This document shows positions 11,509 through 21,800 of a stretch of 64,000 bases of DNA, piece after piece. The stretch covers positions 181,416,349 through 181,480,348 of the forward strand of contig NC_081842.1 of NCBI RefSeq assembly GCF_963259705.1. Direction: 5' to 3'. The DNA is from Myotis daubentonii (Eukaryota; Chordata; Mammalia; Chiroptera; Vespertilionidae). Position numbers and translations under genes: made by a program. Each line of letters opens with the position of its first letter. Position 1 is the first letter of the stretch. Under the pieces are notes generated by a model. The model made no database searches. It was given only the letters and a program-made list of their open reading frames with translations, and had not been told where the DNA came from.

Positions 11509-11731
11509 GCCCTAACCGGTTTGGCTCAGTGGATAGAGCATCAGCCTGCATACCGAAAGTTCCCAAGTTTGATTTTGGTCAAGGGCATGTACCTTGGTTG
11601 TGGGCACATCCCCAGTAAGAGGTGTTCAGGAAGCAGCGGATTGATGTTTCTCTCTCATCGATGTTTCTAATTCTCTATCCCTTTCTCTTCCTCTCTGTAA
11701 AAAATCAATAAAATATATTAAAAAAAAAAAA
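11509..11731 (+). mobile_element. Ves SINE
   Basis: Head GCCCTAACCGGTTTGGCTC, tRNA-like boxes, body with GGGCACATCCCCAGTAAG, doubled TTGATGTTTCTCTCTCATC module, and tail TGTAAAAAATCAATAAAA followed by an A-run. Target duplications are not clear by eye. Moderately diverged. Confidence 0.95.
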
Positions 11732-11984
11732 GTAGGGCAGGTCTCCTTCAAACCAGAAAAAAAAATCTGGCCCCTGCTTGTTTAATGCACAAGCCTACTG
11801 AGATCCAGCTCTCCTTGTCAGTGAGACCAAAATGTATTTACACAATCAAATCATCAGAAGAGGAAAATCTTGTGAAATCTGCTGAACAAAGAGGGTAGCC
11901 TCAGTGTCTTTCCACAGACTTGTGTGAAGAGCAGAAATTTAAGAGGACTTTGCAACCTCCCACTTTGTGTACAACTGCACAAAA

Positions 11985-12235
11985 ACTCTATAAAGAAAGT
12001 TTGAGAATAAACAGAGGGAGACAGACATGGCAACACAAGATGCAGGAAGAGATATAAGGGAACACAGAGAAAGAAACAAAAGACAATAGAAAAGCCAGAA
12101 AAACTAAATAGGAAAAGTAAAAAGAAAGAGCAAATACAGTGAGAGATAAGGGAAGACAAAAATAAGGAGATAGAAGAAGAAGGAGGAGGAAGAGTAGGAG
12201 AAGGAGGAGGAGGAGGAGGAGGAGGGAGGAGGAGA
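11985..12235 (+). repeat. Purine-rich tract ending in (GGA)n
   Basis: The plus strand is overwhelmingly A/G from about 11985, ending in tandem GGA/GAAGGA repeats at about 12173-12235. Such polypurine mirror tracts can form triplex DNA. The minus-strand frame with a run of prolines (11854-12285) is a shadow of this repeat. A Ves SINE abuts its right end. Confidence 0.85.
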
Positions 12236-12455
12236 GCCAGTGTAGCCTCAGTTGTTGAGCATTGACCTATGATCCATGAGATCACGGTTCAAAACCAGGG
12301 CACATGCCCAGTTTTGGGCTCAATCCCTAGTGTGGGATGTGCAGGAGGCAGCAAATCAATGATTCTTTCTCATCATTGGTGTTTCTATCTCTCTCTCCCT
12401 CTCCTTTCCTCTCTAAAATCAATAAAAAATATATACTTTTATAAGAAAAAGAATA
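12236..12455 (+). mobile_element. Older Ves SINE
   Basis: CCTCAGTTGTTGAGCATTGA, CACGGTTCAAAACCAGGG, GTGCAGGAGGCAGCAAATC, the TCTCTCTCCCTCTCC tract and AAAATCAATAAAAAAT tail follow Ves order. The head is eroded and it differs from the young copies in the body (GAGCATTGACCTATGA class). Confidence 0.88.
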
Positions 12456-13502
12456 AGAAAGAGAAGTAAAAGAGAGAGAAAAGAAACCTTTACCATGAAA
12501 AAGATATGCACACATATATGTAGATGAGAGACACAATGAGAATCAAAGAAAGGAAGACAGAGAAACAGATTAAAGAAAGATAGACAGACAGACAAAGGCC
12601 AACTATGTCTCTGAGTTGCTATACTGTGACAAATGGCCCACAGTAGGTACTAGTCAATGCTTTTGAATAATGTGGAATGATGGTGGAGAGGAAGAGAGAC
12701 TCAGGACAGAGAGGGGATAGGATAGAACTCACACTTGATGCCTGTTGTTTTCTCACCACATACTCTATAAACAATGGAAAAATTACAAGTTGGCCAAGAG
12801 CACATATGAGCCTGAGATCTCCAGTTTCAGCAATGGTCTTCAAAATCTTAAGAGTCCATCAGGGACACAATGTCTTCTAGCACACTAAGGGCCAGGCCAA
12901 CTCTGGGAAGAAGCTATAAAGATTATTAAATTATCTTCTGGGATCAACACAGTAATAAGCTATTTATTCCATCATTGATTGACTCTAAGAGCATGAAAAA
13001 GCATCCTCTACAGTGAGTCTGGGCACCTGGCTTTGTGTCCAGTCCTTGTAGCTAACTGAAGAATCAACTTGAATAGGTGACTGCCCTTCTCTGAGCTCCA
13101 GTGTTCCCAGTTATAAAGGTGGTCTGAGTGGTAATTGGACCAGATCACTTTTTCCACCTTTTTTAGTAAAATAATTTTTTTCCTAACAAAATGATGGGCA
13201 AAAGTCCAATGTATCAAATTGATTAAAAATTAAAAATGGAATTTTTCTGGTTCAAGTTAGACAAGAGCTCAACAGAGCAAAGACAGCTCCACTGAGCACC
13301 AAAGTACAGGGGAACTCAGAAATCATTTAACTGGGAGGTTTTGAACGGGGCCCTACTATTCTCTGGGTTTCCATATGATTGGTTCTGTTCTGTAGCGCCC
13401 ACATGTCTACTGCTCAAGAGGCCTCAGTGGCTGGCTTGCCTACAATCACCCTTAGTCTTGGGTGAGAGGGGCCCCAACCATGGGCCCATGGGCTTTAGAG
13501 GG
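12456..13502. other. Unassigned non-coding sequence
   Basis: Starts with A/G-rich DNA containing short AGACAGACAGAC runs near 12580. The rest shows no recognisable gene or repeat. Confidence 0.5.
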
Positions 13503-13504
13503 CA

Positions 13505-13543
<39 letters not shown>
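13503..13543. repeat. (CA)n microsatellite
   Basis: About 20 CA repeats with one TA interruption near the start. The open frame with poly-Thr/His across it is an artefact. Confidence 0.97.
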
Positions 13544-13545
<2 letters not shown>

Positions 13546-14011
13546 CATTAAAGAACACATGCACAACCCTGCCATTGAAGGCTAGGGCTCAGCACTGGCA
13601 CAGTGCCACCTATAACACAGTATTCTCCGTACTAAAGCAGTTCAGGCTCCAGGAAAAGACTTCCTCTTTTCCCTCCTGTCCTTGAATCAAAGAGCAACTG
13701 GATCCAAGTGCTGTGAGAGTTTGTGCTACCAATATTGGAGGTGACATTGCTTCTGAAAGTGGAGGGAATTAAGGGACAGAAGTGCCTAGATAAAAGAAAA
13801 AAACACATTAACTGGTCAAATTCTTCCACTCAGGGACCAAGAATACAATCAATTCCCACATAGCAAAGTACTGATTTCCATTTTCTCACTCCTTTTTGAA
13901 CATTCTAATTCATAATTCAAAAGGCATTTAAAATAAATTAATACTCACAGTAGCTTAGAAGCAATACTAAACAATTCAATTACTTGAAAATGTGTATGTG
14001 TAGGTCTAAAA

Positions 14012-14221
14012 CAGCCGTGGGCAAACTACGGCCCGCCGGATCCGGCCCGTTTGAAATGAATAAAACTATTGAAATAAAAGACCGTACCCTTTTATGTAAT
14101 GATGTTTACTTTGAATTTATATTAGTTCACACAAACACTCCATCCATGCTTTTGTTCTGGCCCTCCGGTCCAGTTTAAGAACCCATTGTGGCCCTCGAGT
14201 CAAAAAGTTTGCCCACCCCTG
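14012..14221. mobile_element. hAT MITE (210 bp) with 7/8 target duplication
   Basis: Termini CAGCCGTGGGCAAACTACGG and GTTTGCCCACCCCTG are inverted repeats. Flanks GTCTAAAA (14004-14011) and GTCTAGAA (14222-14229) match at 7 of 8 bases, as expected for hAT insertion. The interior is AT-rich and non-coding. It is distinct from the 152-bp MITE at 7001 and from the SPIN-like copies, so a third hAT subfamily is present in the window. Confidence 0.93.
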
Positions 14222-14229
14222 GTCTAGAA

Positions 14230-15597
14230 ACATGAGTAAATGGGATAGCCTTATAAAAGCATAATCAGATGGCTGAAGAGTTTTAGAATTTTGTGTTATT
14301 TTCATAAAAATATTTAAATAGCCCTAATTAAAATTTCAAAAAATAAGTAAAATTTTACCTTTAAATATTTCATAATTTCGATACTCAGTGAATATAATTT
14401 GTATTTTGCCTTTTGATTTAAATATATTATAAAAACTTTTTTAAAAAACAGGAAGAACATTAATTTTTACTTTTGTACTTATTGATGAAAATATTCAAAT
14501 TATATATGCTTGAATACAATTACATTTTATTTTCAGTCCTTTAGAAAAGATCATTGGGAATGAACACAAGTTTAATCACGATAGAAATAGAAAATTGGAA
14601 ACTGAAAACTTTGCCAGTTCCTAAAATTAAAGCTTTTAGATGGCAAGATTTCTATAATATCCAAAAAGGCAAGTGATACTGGATATTGGCATGATGATTT
14701 AAAGAATAATTTATGTCTAGTATTTAGCCAAGCATAATGAATTATATTTTGCATGGGACTAAAAGCACAATAGCTATACACCACAATGGAAAATTTTTAG
14801 GTTAAAGTTAGAATGATTTTGACATTTGATGCTACAATTGCAGAACTTGCAACATTTATTTCTAAAATAATGAGACAAATGACTACTCTGCAAGATGAAT
14901 TCAAAATAAAAATTTGAATTTAATGAGTAACAAAGAGGGAAGGAAGTTTATTTTAAACATTTAAAATAATATCAATATTATAACATGAAATAATTTTAAT
15001 CAGTTCAACTACTTTGTGGCAGGTATGTATAAAAGTCATGTAAAACAACCAGAAAACAAACTGAAATAACTGAGTGTTAGAATCGTGCCACAGCTCTTCC
15101 AAAATGTGCCGACTTTGACTTTGTTAAAGAACCGAAAAAAATCAACTTCAGCTTCAGGTATTAATGTCAAAGACTGTTGAAAGTCAGCCTGTGCTAGAGA
15201 TGATAACATGGTGGGTCCAGAATCCAGAAGTATTCTTAAGCTTTGCATGTTACACCATCTAGTTTGTCACTAGAAGATTCAGCCTCAACTGTGCTGATAC
15301 TGTGCTCATTCTTTGGAGCAATTCAAAGATTATATTCAATATTTTCAAAACCTGCTCAAAATTATAAGATCTGATGAAATTTATCTCATATTTGACTTGC
15401 CAACTCTCTAACAAAAGACAGGAATGCCAACTAAATACATTCAAGGAATTAGATTTACTTTATTATAGCTTTTAAATCAATTTTATCAGGATATAACTTA
15501 ACCTAAATACACCTAATTTAAATACACAGATGAGTTGTGACAAATGCACTTACCAGCTTACCCACCACCATCACCCCAGAAATCATGTACAAGTACA
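14230..15597. other. AT-rich unassigned sequence
   Basis: No gene is recognised. The segment 15040-15250 has a 70-codon minus frame of ordinary composition but no known domain. Around 15470-15590 text like TTTTATCAGGATATAACTTA resembles old L1-linked repeats. Probably decayed repeats. Confidence 0.4.
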
Positions 15598-16164
15598 GTT
15601 GGTTTTGGTATATTGAACTTGTATCCAATGATCATGCTAAATTCACTTAGTCCTAGTAGCTTTTTTGTAGTCTTTTTGGGATTTTCTACATTATATAATC
15701 ATATCATCTGCAAATAAAGACAGTTTTACGCCTTCCTTTTCAAACTAAGTGCCTTTATTTCCATCACTGTATTGGCTGTCCAGGACAACAAGTAAAGTAT
15801 TTAACAGAACTAGTGAAAATGGACATATTTCATTCTTGATCTCAAGTTTGAAGTCAAAAAGTAGGTTTTATTGTAAATGACCTTTATTGGTTAAAAAAAA
15901 GTCCCTTCTATTTCTAGTTGCTGATGAATTTTATCATGAATATGTATTGAATATTGTCAGATGCTTTTTTGTGTCTACTGAAATAATTATATTGTTTTAC
16001 CCTTTATTCTACTAATATCTTGTACTACATTAACTGAATTTCAGATGTTAAACCAAACTTGTATTCCTGGGATAAACACAATATATTGGTGAACATGATT
16101 TGCTAATTTTTGCTAATAGTTTGCATCTATATTCATTAGGGATATTAATCTTGGATTCTCATTA
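15598..16164 (-). mobile_element. L1 LINE, ORF2 reverse-transcriptase region (part 1)
   Basis: On the minus strand this is L1 ORF2 sequence; on the plus strand it reads in the usual reverse order (CTAGTAGCTTTTTTGTAGTC, ATATCATCTGCAAATAAAGA, CATTAGGGATATTAATCTTG). It is full of stops. The L1 is interrupted at 16164 by a Helitron and resumes at 19190 with no gap or duplication: the spacing across the join equals that in ordinary L1. Confidence 0.9.
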
Positions 16165-17437
16165 TCCTATCTAATAAAAGAGAAAAATGGTAATTGGCAT
16201 ACGACGATACCCTTTTCATTGGCTAATCAGGGCTATATGCAAATTAACTGCCAACTAAGATTGGCAGTTAACTGCCAACAAGATGGCGGCTAATTTGCAT
16301 ATGTAGGCACAATGCAGGGAGGCGAAAGGGAAAGCAGGAAGAAGCCCCCTGCCACTGACAGTGATCGGAAACCCAGGGGGGAGCTAAGAGCTGGGGGGCA
16401 GGGCAAAGGTGGCCCTGGGGCCGCCTTTGCCCTGCCCCCCAGCCATGATTGGAGAATCAAGCGCCTTTTCCGCCCTAGCCAGTGATAGCAGGAAGTAGGG
16501 GTGGAGCCAGTGATGGGAGCTGGACACGGTCGAAGCTGGCAGTCCCGGGAGCTAGGGGTCCCTTGCCTGGGCCTAAAGCGGAGCCCACGATCGCAGGGCC
16601 GCTGCAGCTGCGGGTCCCCGCTGCCCGAGCCGGACGCCTCAGCCAGAGGTATTAGGCCTGGGCCGGGGCGGAGCCTGCAACCGCGGGGAGCTGGGGGTCC
16701 CCTGCCCAGGCCTGACACCTCTGCCGGAGGCCTCAGGCCTGGTCAAGGGGCCGATCCGGTGATTGGTGATCGGAGGGTGATGAGGGTCAACTCCTCTGGC
16801 CGAGGCATCAGGCCTGGGCGGGGGGCTGAGCCGGGGATTGGGGGGATATGATGGTCCCCTTGCCCAGGCCTAAAGCCTGGGTCAGAGGCGTCAGGCTTGG
16901 GCGGGGGGTGGAGCAAGCAATCAGGGGGAGATGGGGGTCCCCTGCCCAGGCATGATTCCTGGGCCAGAGGCCTCAGGCCTGGGCGGGGGCCAGAGCCAGT
17001 GATCAGGGGGAGATGGGGGTCCCCTGTCCAAGCCTGACACCTCTGGCAGAGGCGTCAGGCCTGGGCAAGGGGCCGATCAGGCGATCAGAGGGTGATGGGG
17101 GTCTACGCCTCTGGCCGAGGCATCAGGCCTGGGCAAGGGGCAGAGCCAGCAATCGGAGGGGTCTGGGGGTCCCCTGCCCAGGCCTCATGCCTGGGCCAGA
17201 GGCATCAGGCCTGGGCTGGGGGCAGAACCAGTGATGGGGGGAAATGAGGGTCCCCTACCCAGGCCTGATGCCTCTGTCAGAGGCGTCAGGCCTGGGCAAG
17301 GGGCCGATCCTGCGATTGGAGGGTGATGGGGGTCAACGCCTGAGGGCTCCCAGTATGTGAGAGGGGGCAGGCTGGGCTGAGGGACACTCCCCCCACACAC
17401 ACACCCAGTGCACGAATTTCGTGCACCGGGCCCCTAG
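16165..17437 (+). mobile_element. HeliBat Helitron, complete 5' and first 3' end (1,273 bp)
   Basis: Both Helitron ends are present: TC start, a 19-bp perfect hairpin eleven or so bases from the end, and CTAG. The 5' 130 bp is AT-rich with TTTGCAT motifs; from about 16340 the sequence is GC-rich with many CpGs. The many frames in the GC-rich part are without domains and overlap in several readings. Non-autonomous. Confidence 0.93.
16640..17345 (+). repeat. Minisatellite inside the Helitron (unit about 75-85 bp)
   Basis: Degenerate tandem units, each with a CAGGCCTGGGC core followed by GGGGCCGATC or GGGGCAGAGCC and then GGTGATGGGGGTC or GGGGGTCCCCTGCCC. The GGGGCCGATC variant recurs near 16740, 17070 and 17300 and again in the second 3' end near 19010. 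Variable unit number would alter element length. Confidence 0.85.
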
Positions 17438-18980
17438 TATTACATACATTTGTATGCTTTTGTCCTGTTAATTTGTCAGTTTAATTTTTAGATCCAGCCA
17501 GGGACCCTAAGATGACTGAGGAAAACTTTGCTCAAATACATGCTAACACACTTTGAAATATCAACAAAATAAGTAACGTGAATCAAAATTATACATACTA
17601 CAGAAATTAACAAAAGAATTGAAACTGTTAAATATAAAAATCTGATGAAAAAACTGAAATTCTTTTCAACTTTTCAAAGACCTTGGGTTATGGAAAAGAA
17701 TATGATATCAGTAATCCTGATATCACAACTTTGATGATATATTTTTTTTAAAAGCTAGAAGAGTGGGCAGCCTATCCTTACCAGATATTAAAACACTTCA
17801 TAAAATAATAATTAAAAGATCATGGAAAACAAGAAGAGATGGGTAGATCATTAAAATTAAATATACCCCAAACAGACTTAACCATATGTTAAACTGAAAG
17901 GAAATATCAGAACAAATGAGAAAGTAATAAATGGTATTGTAAAAACTGGCCAATTATGAAATAAATTTAAAAGCATACCAGATAAATTAAATAATTGAGC
18001 ATCAAAAATAAAATATGAACAAATTTTTAAAAAAACAAATTAAATCTTTAAAGTTACCAACAGAAGGATCTTCCATGCTATTGAAGAGATTATCAAAGAT
18101 CAACAGATCTTATGTAACACAAACACTAATCTTGCACATTTAAAAAAATACAATGGAAAGGGAAATGACAGATTAAAAAAAACAGTTACCACAAGTGGCA
18201 AAAGACTATTATTTTGAAGCAAACGGTTGGAAAAAATTAAGACTCGAATAATATACTTTCTATAGGAAAAAACAGATAATTCACAGAAAAGAAAAAATGT
18301 TCAGCCCTATATGTTACCAAAAATGAACTAACATTTTTGGCCAATTATATATTGGCCAATATATAAACAATAATAACAAGAGTAAGGTGAGATACTCTAT
18401 TAGTGATAGTATAAATTGTCAAAAGAACCTTTGAAAGTAATTTGATATCATGTATCAAAACACACTAAAAAATTCATATACTTTTACGTAATACTGCCTC
18501 TTCTGAAGATATGGGCTAATTACATAATCCAAGAAAAAAGAGATATCTACATAAAGAAGCTCATTCTGCATTACATGACACATCCACTTGATGAACCATA
18601 ATGTAGCTATTAATAAATATGACCAAGATATTTATGACAGTAAGTTAAAGAAGAATAAAAAGACAGATATGTGTAACTCATCATAAGAAGAAGAACTAGT
18701 AAGCACTCCTGAAAATATAGTTTCATTAATTCGGTGAGATTGTGGATGGTTGTTAGCTTTCAATGGTATAACTTTTTTGTAATGTTATCATATGGCTTTA
18801 GAATTAAAAATTCAAATAAGCAGATGATTCCATAAATACACACAAAATATTCCCCAATAACCATAAGTTGTATTTTGACATATTCAACACTTTCCTGATT
18901 TTAGTGATGTTACAAACTTAAATAATTCATTACTTAAAAATATTCATTGTATGAATGTATTTCTCTATTTATTCTTATGT
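17438..18980. other. AT-rich DNA between the two Helitron 3' ends, with old L1-like text
   Basis: The first 100 bases (TCAGTTTAATTTTTAGATCC, GCCAGGGACCCTAAG) look like the end of an ERV-type LTR. From about 17750 text such as CCAGATATTAAAACACTTCA, AATAAATGGTATTGTAAAAA and, later, TAGCTATTAATAAATATGAC follows the order of a very old plus-strand L1/HAL1-type ORF2 and tail. Base composition is wholly unlike the GC-rich Helitron on either side. It is absent from ordinary L1 at this spot, so it came in with, or after, the Helitron. Confidence 0.6.
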
Positions 18981-19102
18981 CAGAGGCGTCAGAGGCGTCA
19001 GGCCTGGGCAAGGGGCCGATCCTGAGATTGGAGGGTGATGGGGGTCAACGCCTGAGGGCTCCCAGTATGTGAGAGGGGCCAGGCTGGGCTGAGGGACACT
19101 CC

Positions 19103-19158
<56 letters not shown>

Positions 19159-19189
19159 AGTGCACGAATTTCGTGCACCAGGCCCCTAG
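18981..19189 (+). mobile_element. Second HeliBat 3' end segment (209 bp)
   Basis: After a doubled CAGAGGCGT it repeats the last part of the first Helitron almost base for base (from GTCAGGCCTGGGCAAGGGG to CCCAGTATGTGAGAGG), then differs in a CA tract expanded to about 25 repeats, then carries the same hairpin and CTAG end. No 5' end of its own is visible. Confidence 0.93.
19106..19156. repeat. (CA)n microsatellite in Helitron 3' end
   Basis: About 25 CA repeats directly before the terminal hairpin. The matching place in the first 3' end (about 17391-17404) has only six or seven. The 61.4-kb Helitron has a (CA)25 at the same place. Confidence 0.97.
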
Positions 19190-19249
19190 TTTGTAATATA
19201 TATGTCTGGTTTTAGTATCAGAGTAATGTTAGGCTCACAACATGGATTG
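19190..19249 (-). mobile_element. L1 LINE ORF2 (part 2)
   Basis: TGTCTGGTTTTAGTATCAGA and the following AATGTTAGGCTCAC resume the L1 minus-strand ORF2 exactly where it was cut at 16164. It is interrupted again at 19250 by a SPIN-like MITE. Confidence 0.88.
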
Positions 19250-19461
19250 CAGCAGTTCTCAACCTGTGGGTCGTGACCACTTTGGCGGTTGAACGACCCT
19301 TTCACAGAGGTCCCCTAAGACCATCCTGCATATCAGATATTTACATTACGATTCATAACAGTAGCAACATTACAGTTGTGAAGTAGCAATGGAAATGATT
19401 TTATGGTTGGGTCACAACATGAGGAACTGTATTTAAAGGGCCAGAAGGTTGAGAAACACTG
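19250..19461. mobile_element. SPIN/URR1-like hAT MITE (internally shortened)
   Basis: Termini CAGCAGTTCTCAACCTGTGG and AAGGTTGAGAAACACTG. The interior contains ATCAGATATTTACATTACGA, CATAACAGTAGCAACATTAC and ATGAGGAACTGTATT, shared with the longer copy at 40126, but it lacks about 100 central bases. Host L1 continues on both sides. An 8-bp duplication is not clear in the flanks. SPIN elements are known from horizontal transfer into several tetrapod lineages, vesper bats among them. Confidence 0.88.
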
Positions 19462-19600
19462 GGTTAGAGAGTATTCTATGCTCCTCTTTAAAAAATTGGT
19501 GTAAATTTGCTATTATTTCTGTCTAAAATATTTGGTAGAATTCACCAGTGAAACCATCTGGACATTAAGATGTCTTTTTGTTTTTGTTGTTCTGTGGGGA
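19462..19600 (-). mobile_element. L1 LINE ORF2 (part 3)
   Basis: TTTGGTAGAATTCACCAGTG and CCATCTGGACATTAAG are the conserved minus-strand ORF2 order following part 2. Sequence from about 19600 to 19800 (TTTTATTTTGAGATAATTTT, CCTTTACCCAGCATCTCC) resembles a different old L1-associated repeat. Confidence 0.85.
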
Positions 19601-19800
19601 CATTTATTTTTAACTTTTTATTTTGAGATAATTTTAGACTTACTGAATGACTGCAAAAAATATACAGAGAATTCCCGTATATCCTTTACCCAGCATCTCC
19701 TAAGGTTAATATCCCAGGGGTTACTGAAGCTTTTCACATCACCATCTAGTTATTTCAGTTTTCTTTTCCCAACTCAAAGTCTGGAGCCAAGATCTTCTTG

Positions 19801-20434
19801 ACACAGTTCAAAATTTCACTCACGTTCTGTCCTAGCATTAACAATTCCCCAAATGACTCACAGCGGAATCATTGATTCTCTTCAAAAGAAAACCCTACCC
19901 TGCCCACCAGAATGTGGCCCTGCCTCTTGGAAAATAGATGAGTCTTATTCATGTTTACTTTGTTGTAATTCTACATTATAGAAACCATTTGATTTTTTTT
20001 CTTTTTTCTTTTTCCTCCTGTCAATGTCCTGATGCTCCACTAGACGTAGGTACTTTGCAGATCGGCATGTCTGATATGTTAGGCAATGCAGAGAGCTTGT
20101 TAACTCAAATGCATCATGCAAATTGAAGATTCTTGGGATATGGAGGATAGAAACCCCCTTCTTAAGTCATATTATACCATATTTGATGGTCATAATTACA
20201 CTTAAGAACAACAGAGTAGATGGAAGGAAGGTAAGTTGGGATCTGATCTCAGCTGTGCCACTAATGGTGGAGCCAGAGAGGTATCACCTCACCTCCCAGC
20301 CTGCTTTTGCTCACTAGTTAAGGGGGAATTCAAACACTGAGAAGGTAGGGTTCTTAGGGGATTTACAGTAACCAGATGGATGAAGGGACCATGTGCAATA
20401 CAATGAGCTTGTGCAAACATGAGCTATTTTTCTT
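19801..20434. other. Unassigned non-coding sequence
   Basis: No gene or repeat that I can name with bounds. Confidence 0.45.
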
Positions 20435-20640
20435 ACTAATGATTCTATGGAATGGATACTATTGTCACCAGAAAATTGGTGATATTATTTTTCAGATACA
20501 TTATTTTTAATATTATTTTTTAAAATAAAAGAGGTTAGTGACAGGCTGCCCCAAATCACACTCTGCTAAATGGCAGAGTCAAGATTCAAACTTGGAACCC
20601 AGTTCTGATTCTGCCCTCAGCAGCAAGAGATCACTGATAG
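20435..20640 (+). mobile_element. MIR-like ancient repeat
   Basis: ATTCTATGGAATGGATACTA, AAGAGGTTAGTGACAGGCTG, AAATGGCAGAGTCAAGATTC and AAACTTGGAACCCAG follow MIR-class tail order. Another AT-rich relic with TCATTTATTGAACAATTACT lies at 20935-20990. Confidence 0.5.
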
Positions 20641-20999
20641 CCTTCCAGGATCTGACGGGGAGGAATAGGCACACTTTTTCCTTTCATCACATGAAGGTTT
20701 CACTACTTCTAATCTTCTGTGTGTAACCTGAATGTTAAGCCAACTAGAACTCGGTGTCACAAAAGGAAAAGCAGTCTATGAATGAGAGCCTACAAGGACA
20801 CACAATTTTTTAAAACTTGTATTCCATTCACAGACCTCTTTTGGCCTACTTCCCAATTTCCACATACTCATTCCAAACAATAGTTATGTGATGATAGTAG
20901 TAGTAGTAATAATAATTATTATTATCATTTTAACAATAGCTATCATTTATTGAACAATTACTCTGTGCCAGGAACTATGATCTGTAGGCCCCAAGGCAG

Positions 21000-21654
21000 C
21001 AGAGGAAAAAGACATTGTTTAGCTGTATTTTTGAAGCTAGAGACTAAATCATAGGCTGTCAGATAATGACCTCCAAACAAGTCAGGAAATAATTAAACAA
21101 AGTGTAAGCCCTCTAGAAAATAAAGGCCTTGCTATGCCCAGGAGTTTGCACTCGTCACTAAGTGCACAGACTAGATCTTTCAGGGTGGGGCTGTGGCCAG
21201 GGGGCAATGGTTTATAAGGAACAACTACCTCATCCTCATCTAAGAGAAAAGAAAAGAGTAGTTTGGGTTGGAAAATTTGAAACACAGAGCTCCCTGCTTT
21301 CAGTCTAGTGGGTGAGATACCTAATCTTTTTTCCCTTTACTTGGTAAATGAAATACTTTTATAATTAACACATCGTAAGGAAATAGTCACTATAGCTAAA
21401 AGAAGTTTGAAATACTAGAAAACTAACTTACACTTTATATGGACTGTAAATCCTTACTTTTATTCTTTCCAATGTTATTAGAATATTCATTTGCTTAAAG
21501 CCTCTGTTACATACATTATGCAAAGAAAAACCTCACCCTGGCCACCACTCATACTATATAGAATAATTCCCAGCTACTCATTGAGGAGGTTAGGCAGGTG
21601 ATTGTTTGTTTTTAATAACTTCCAGCATCTGGAAGTTTCTTAATGTTGACAAAG
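21000..21654. other. Unassigned non-coding sequence
   Basis: No gene or nameable repeat. AT-rich in the right half. Confidence 0.45.
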
Positions 21655-21800
21655 CATTTTCCCACTCATGCTCTCAGCTGAGCGTCACATCGACTTCCTA
21701 TTACAGATGAGGAAAATGAAACTTCGTGGGGTCCTGGGAGTTGTCCAAGTCACACAGTAAGAATCGGAGCTAGGACTCCAACCCACTAGGACTCCAAACC
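21655..21800 (+). mobile_element. MIR-like ancient repeat
   Basis: TATTACAGATGAGGAAAATG, GTCCAAGTCACACAGTAAG and GGAGCTAGGACTCCAACCC follow the usual MIR-class order. A second B-box-like GGGTTCGAATCCCAGCTCC at 21976-21994 marks the minus/plus part of another MIR relic just downstream. Confidence 0.55.

Larger units (their letters stand above)
16165..19189 (+). mobile_element. Composite HeliBat Helitron with two 3' ends and internal foreign DNA
   Basis: The unit starts 5'-TCCTATCTAATAAAAG at 16165 after an A. It contains a first complete 3' end (palindrome GTGCACGAATTTCGTGCAC at 17408-17426, CTAG at 17434-17437), then 1.5 kb of AT-rich DNA, then a second Helitron 3' segment ending CTAG at 19186-19189 before a T. 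The flanking L1 is continuous across 16164|19190, so the whole 3,025-bp block most simply moved as one unit. Read-through of the first terminator is a natural explanation. A later partial insertion or recombination is possible. No Rep/helicase frame is present. Confidence 0.72.

Noticed and set aside
11854..12285. Proline-rich minus-strand frame
   Set aside because: Shadow of the (GGA)n purine tract.
16290..17234. Several long frames in the GC-rich Helitron body
   Set aside because: They arise from a CpG-rich tandem repeat read in several frames; none is a Rep/helicase or transposase.
16640..17345. CRISPR-like array
   Set aside because: Repeats are degenerate, contiguous 75-85-bp units without unique spacers, inside a mammalian Helitron.
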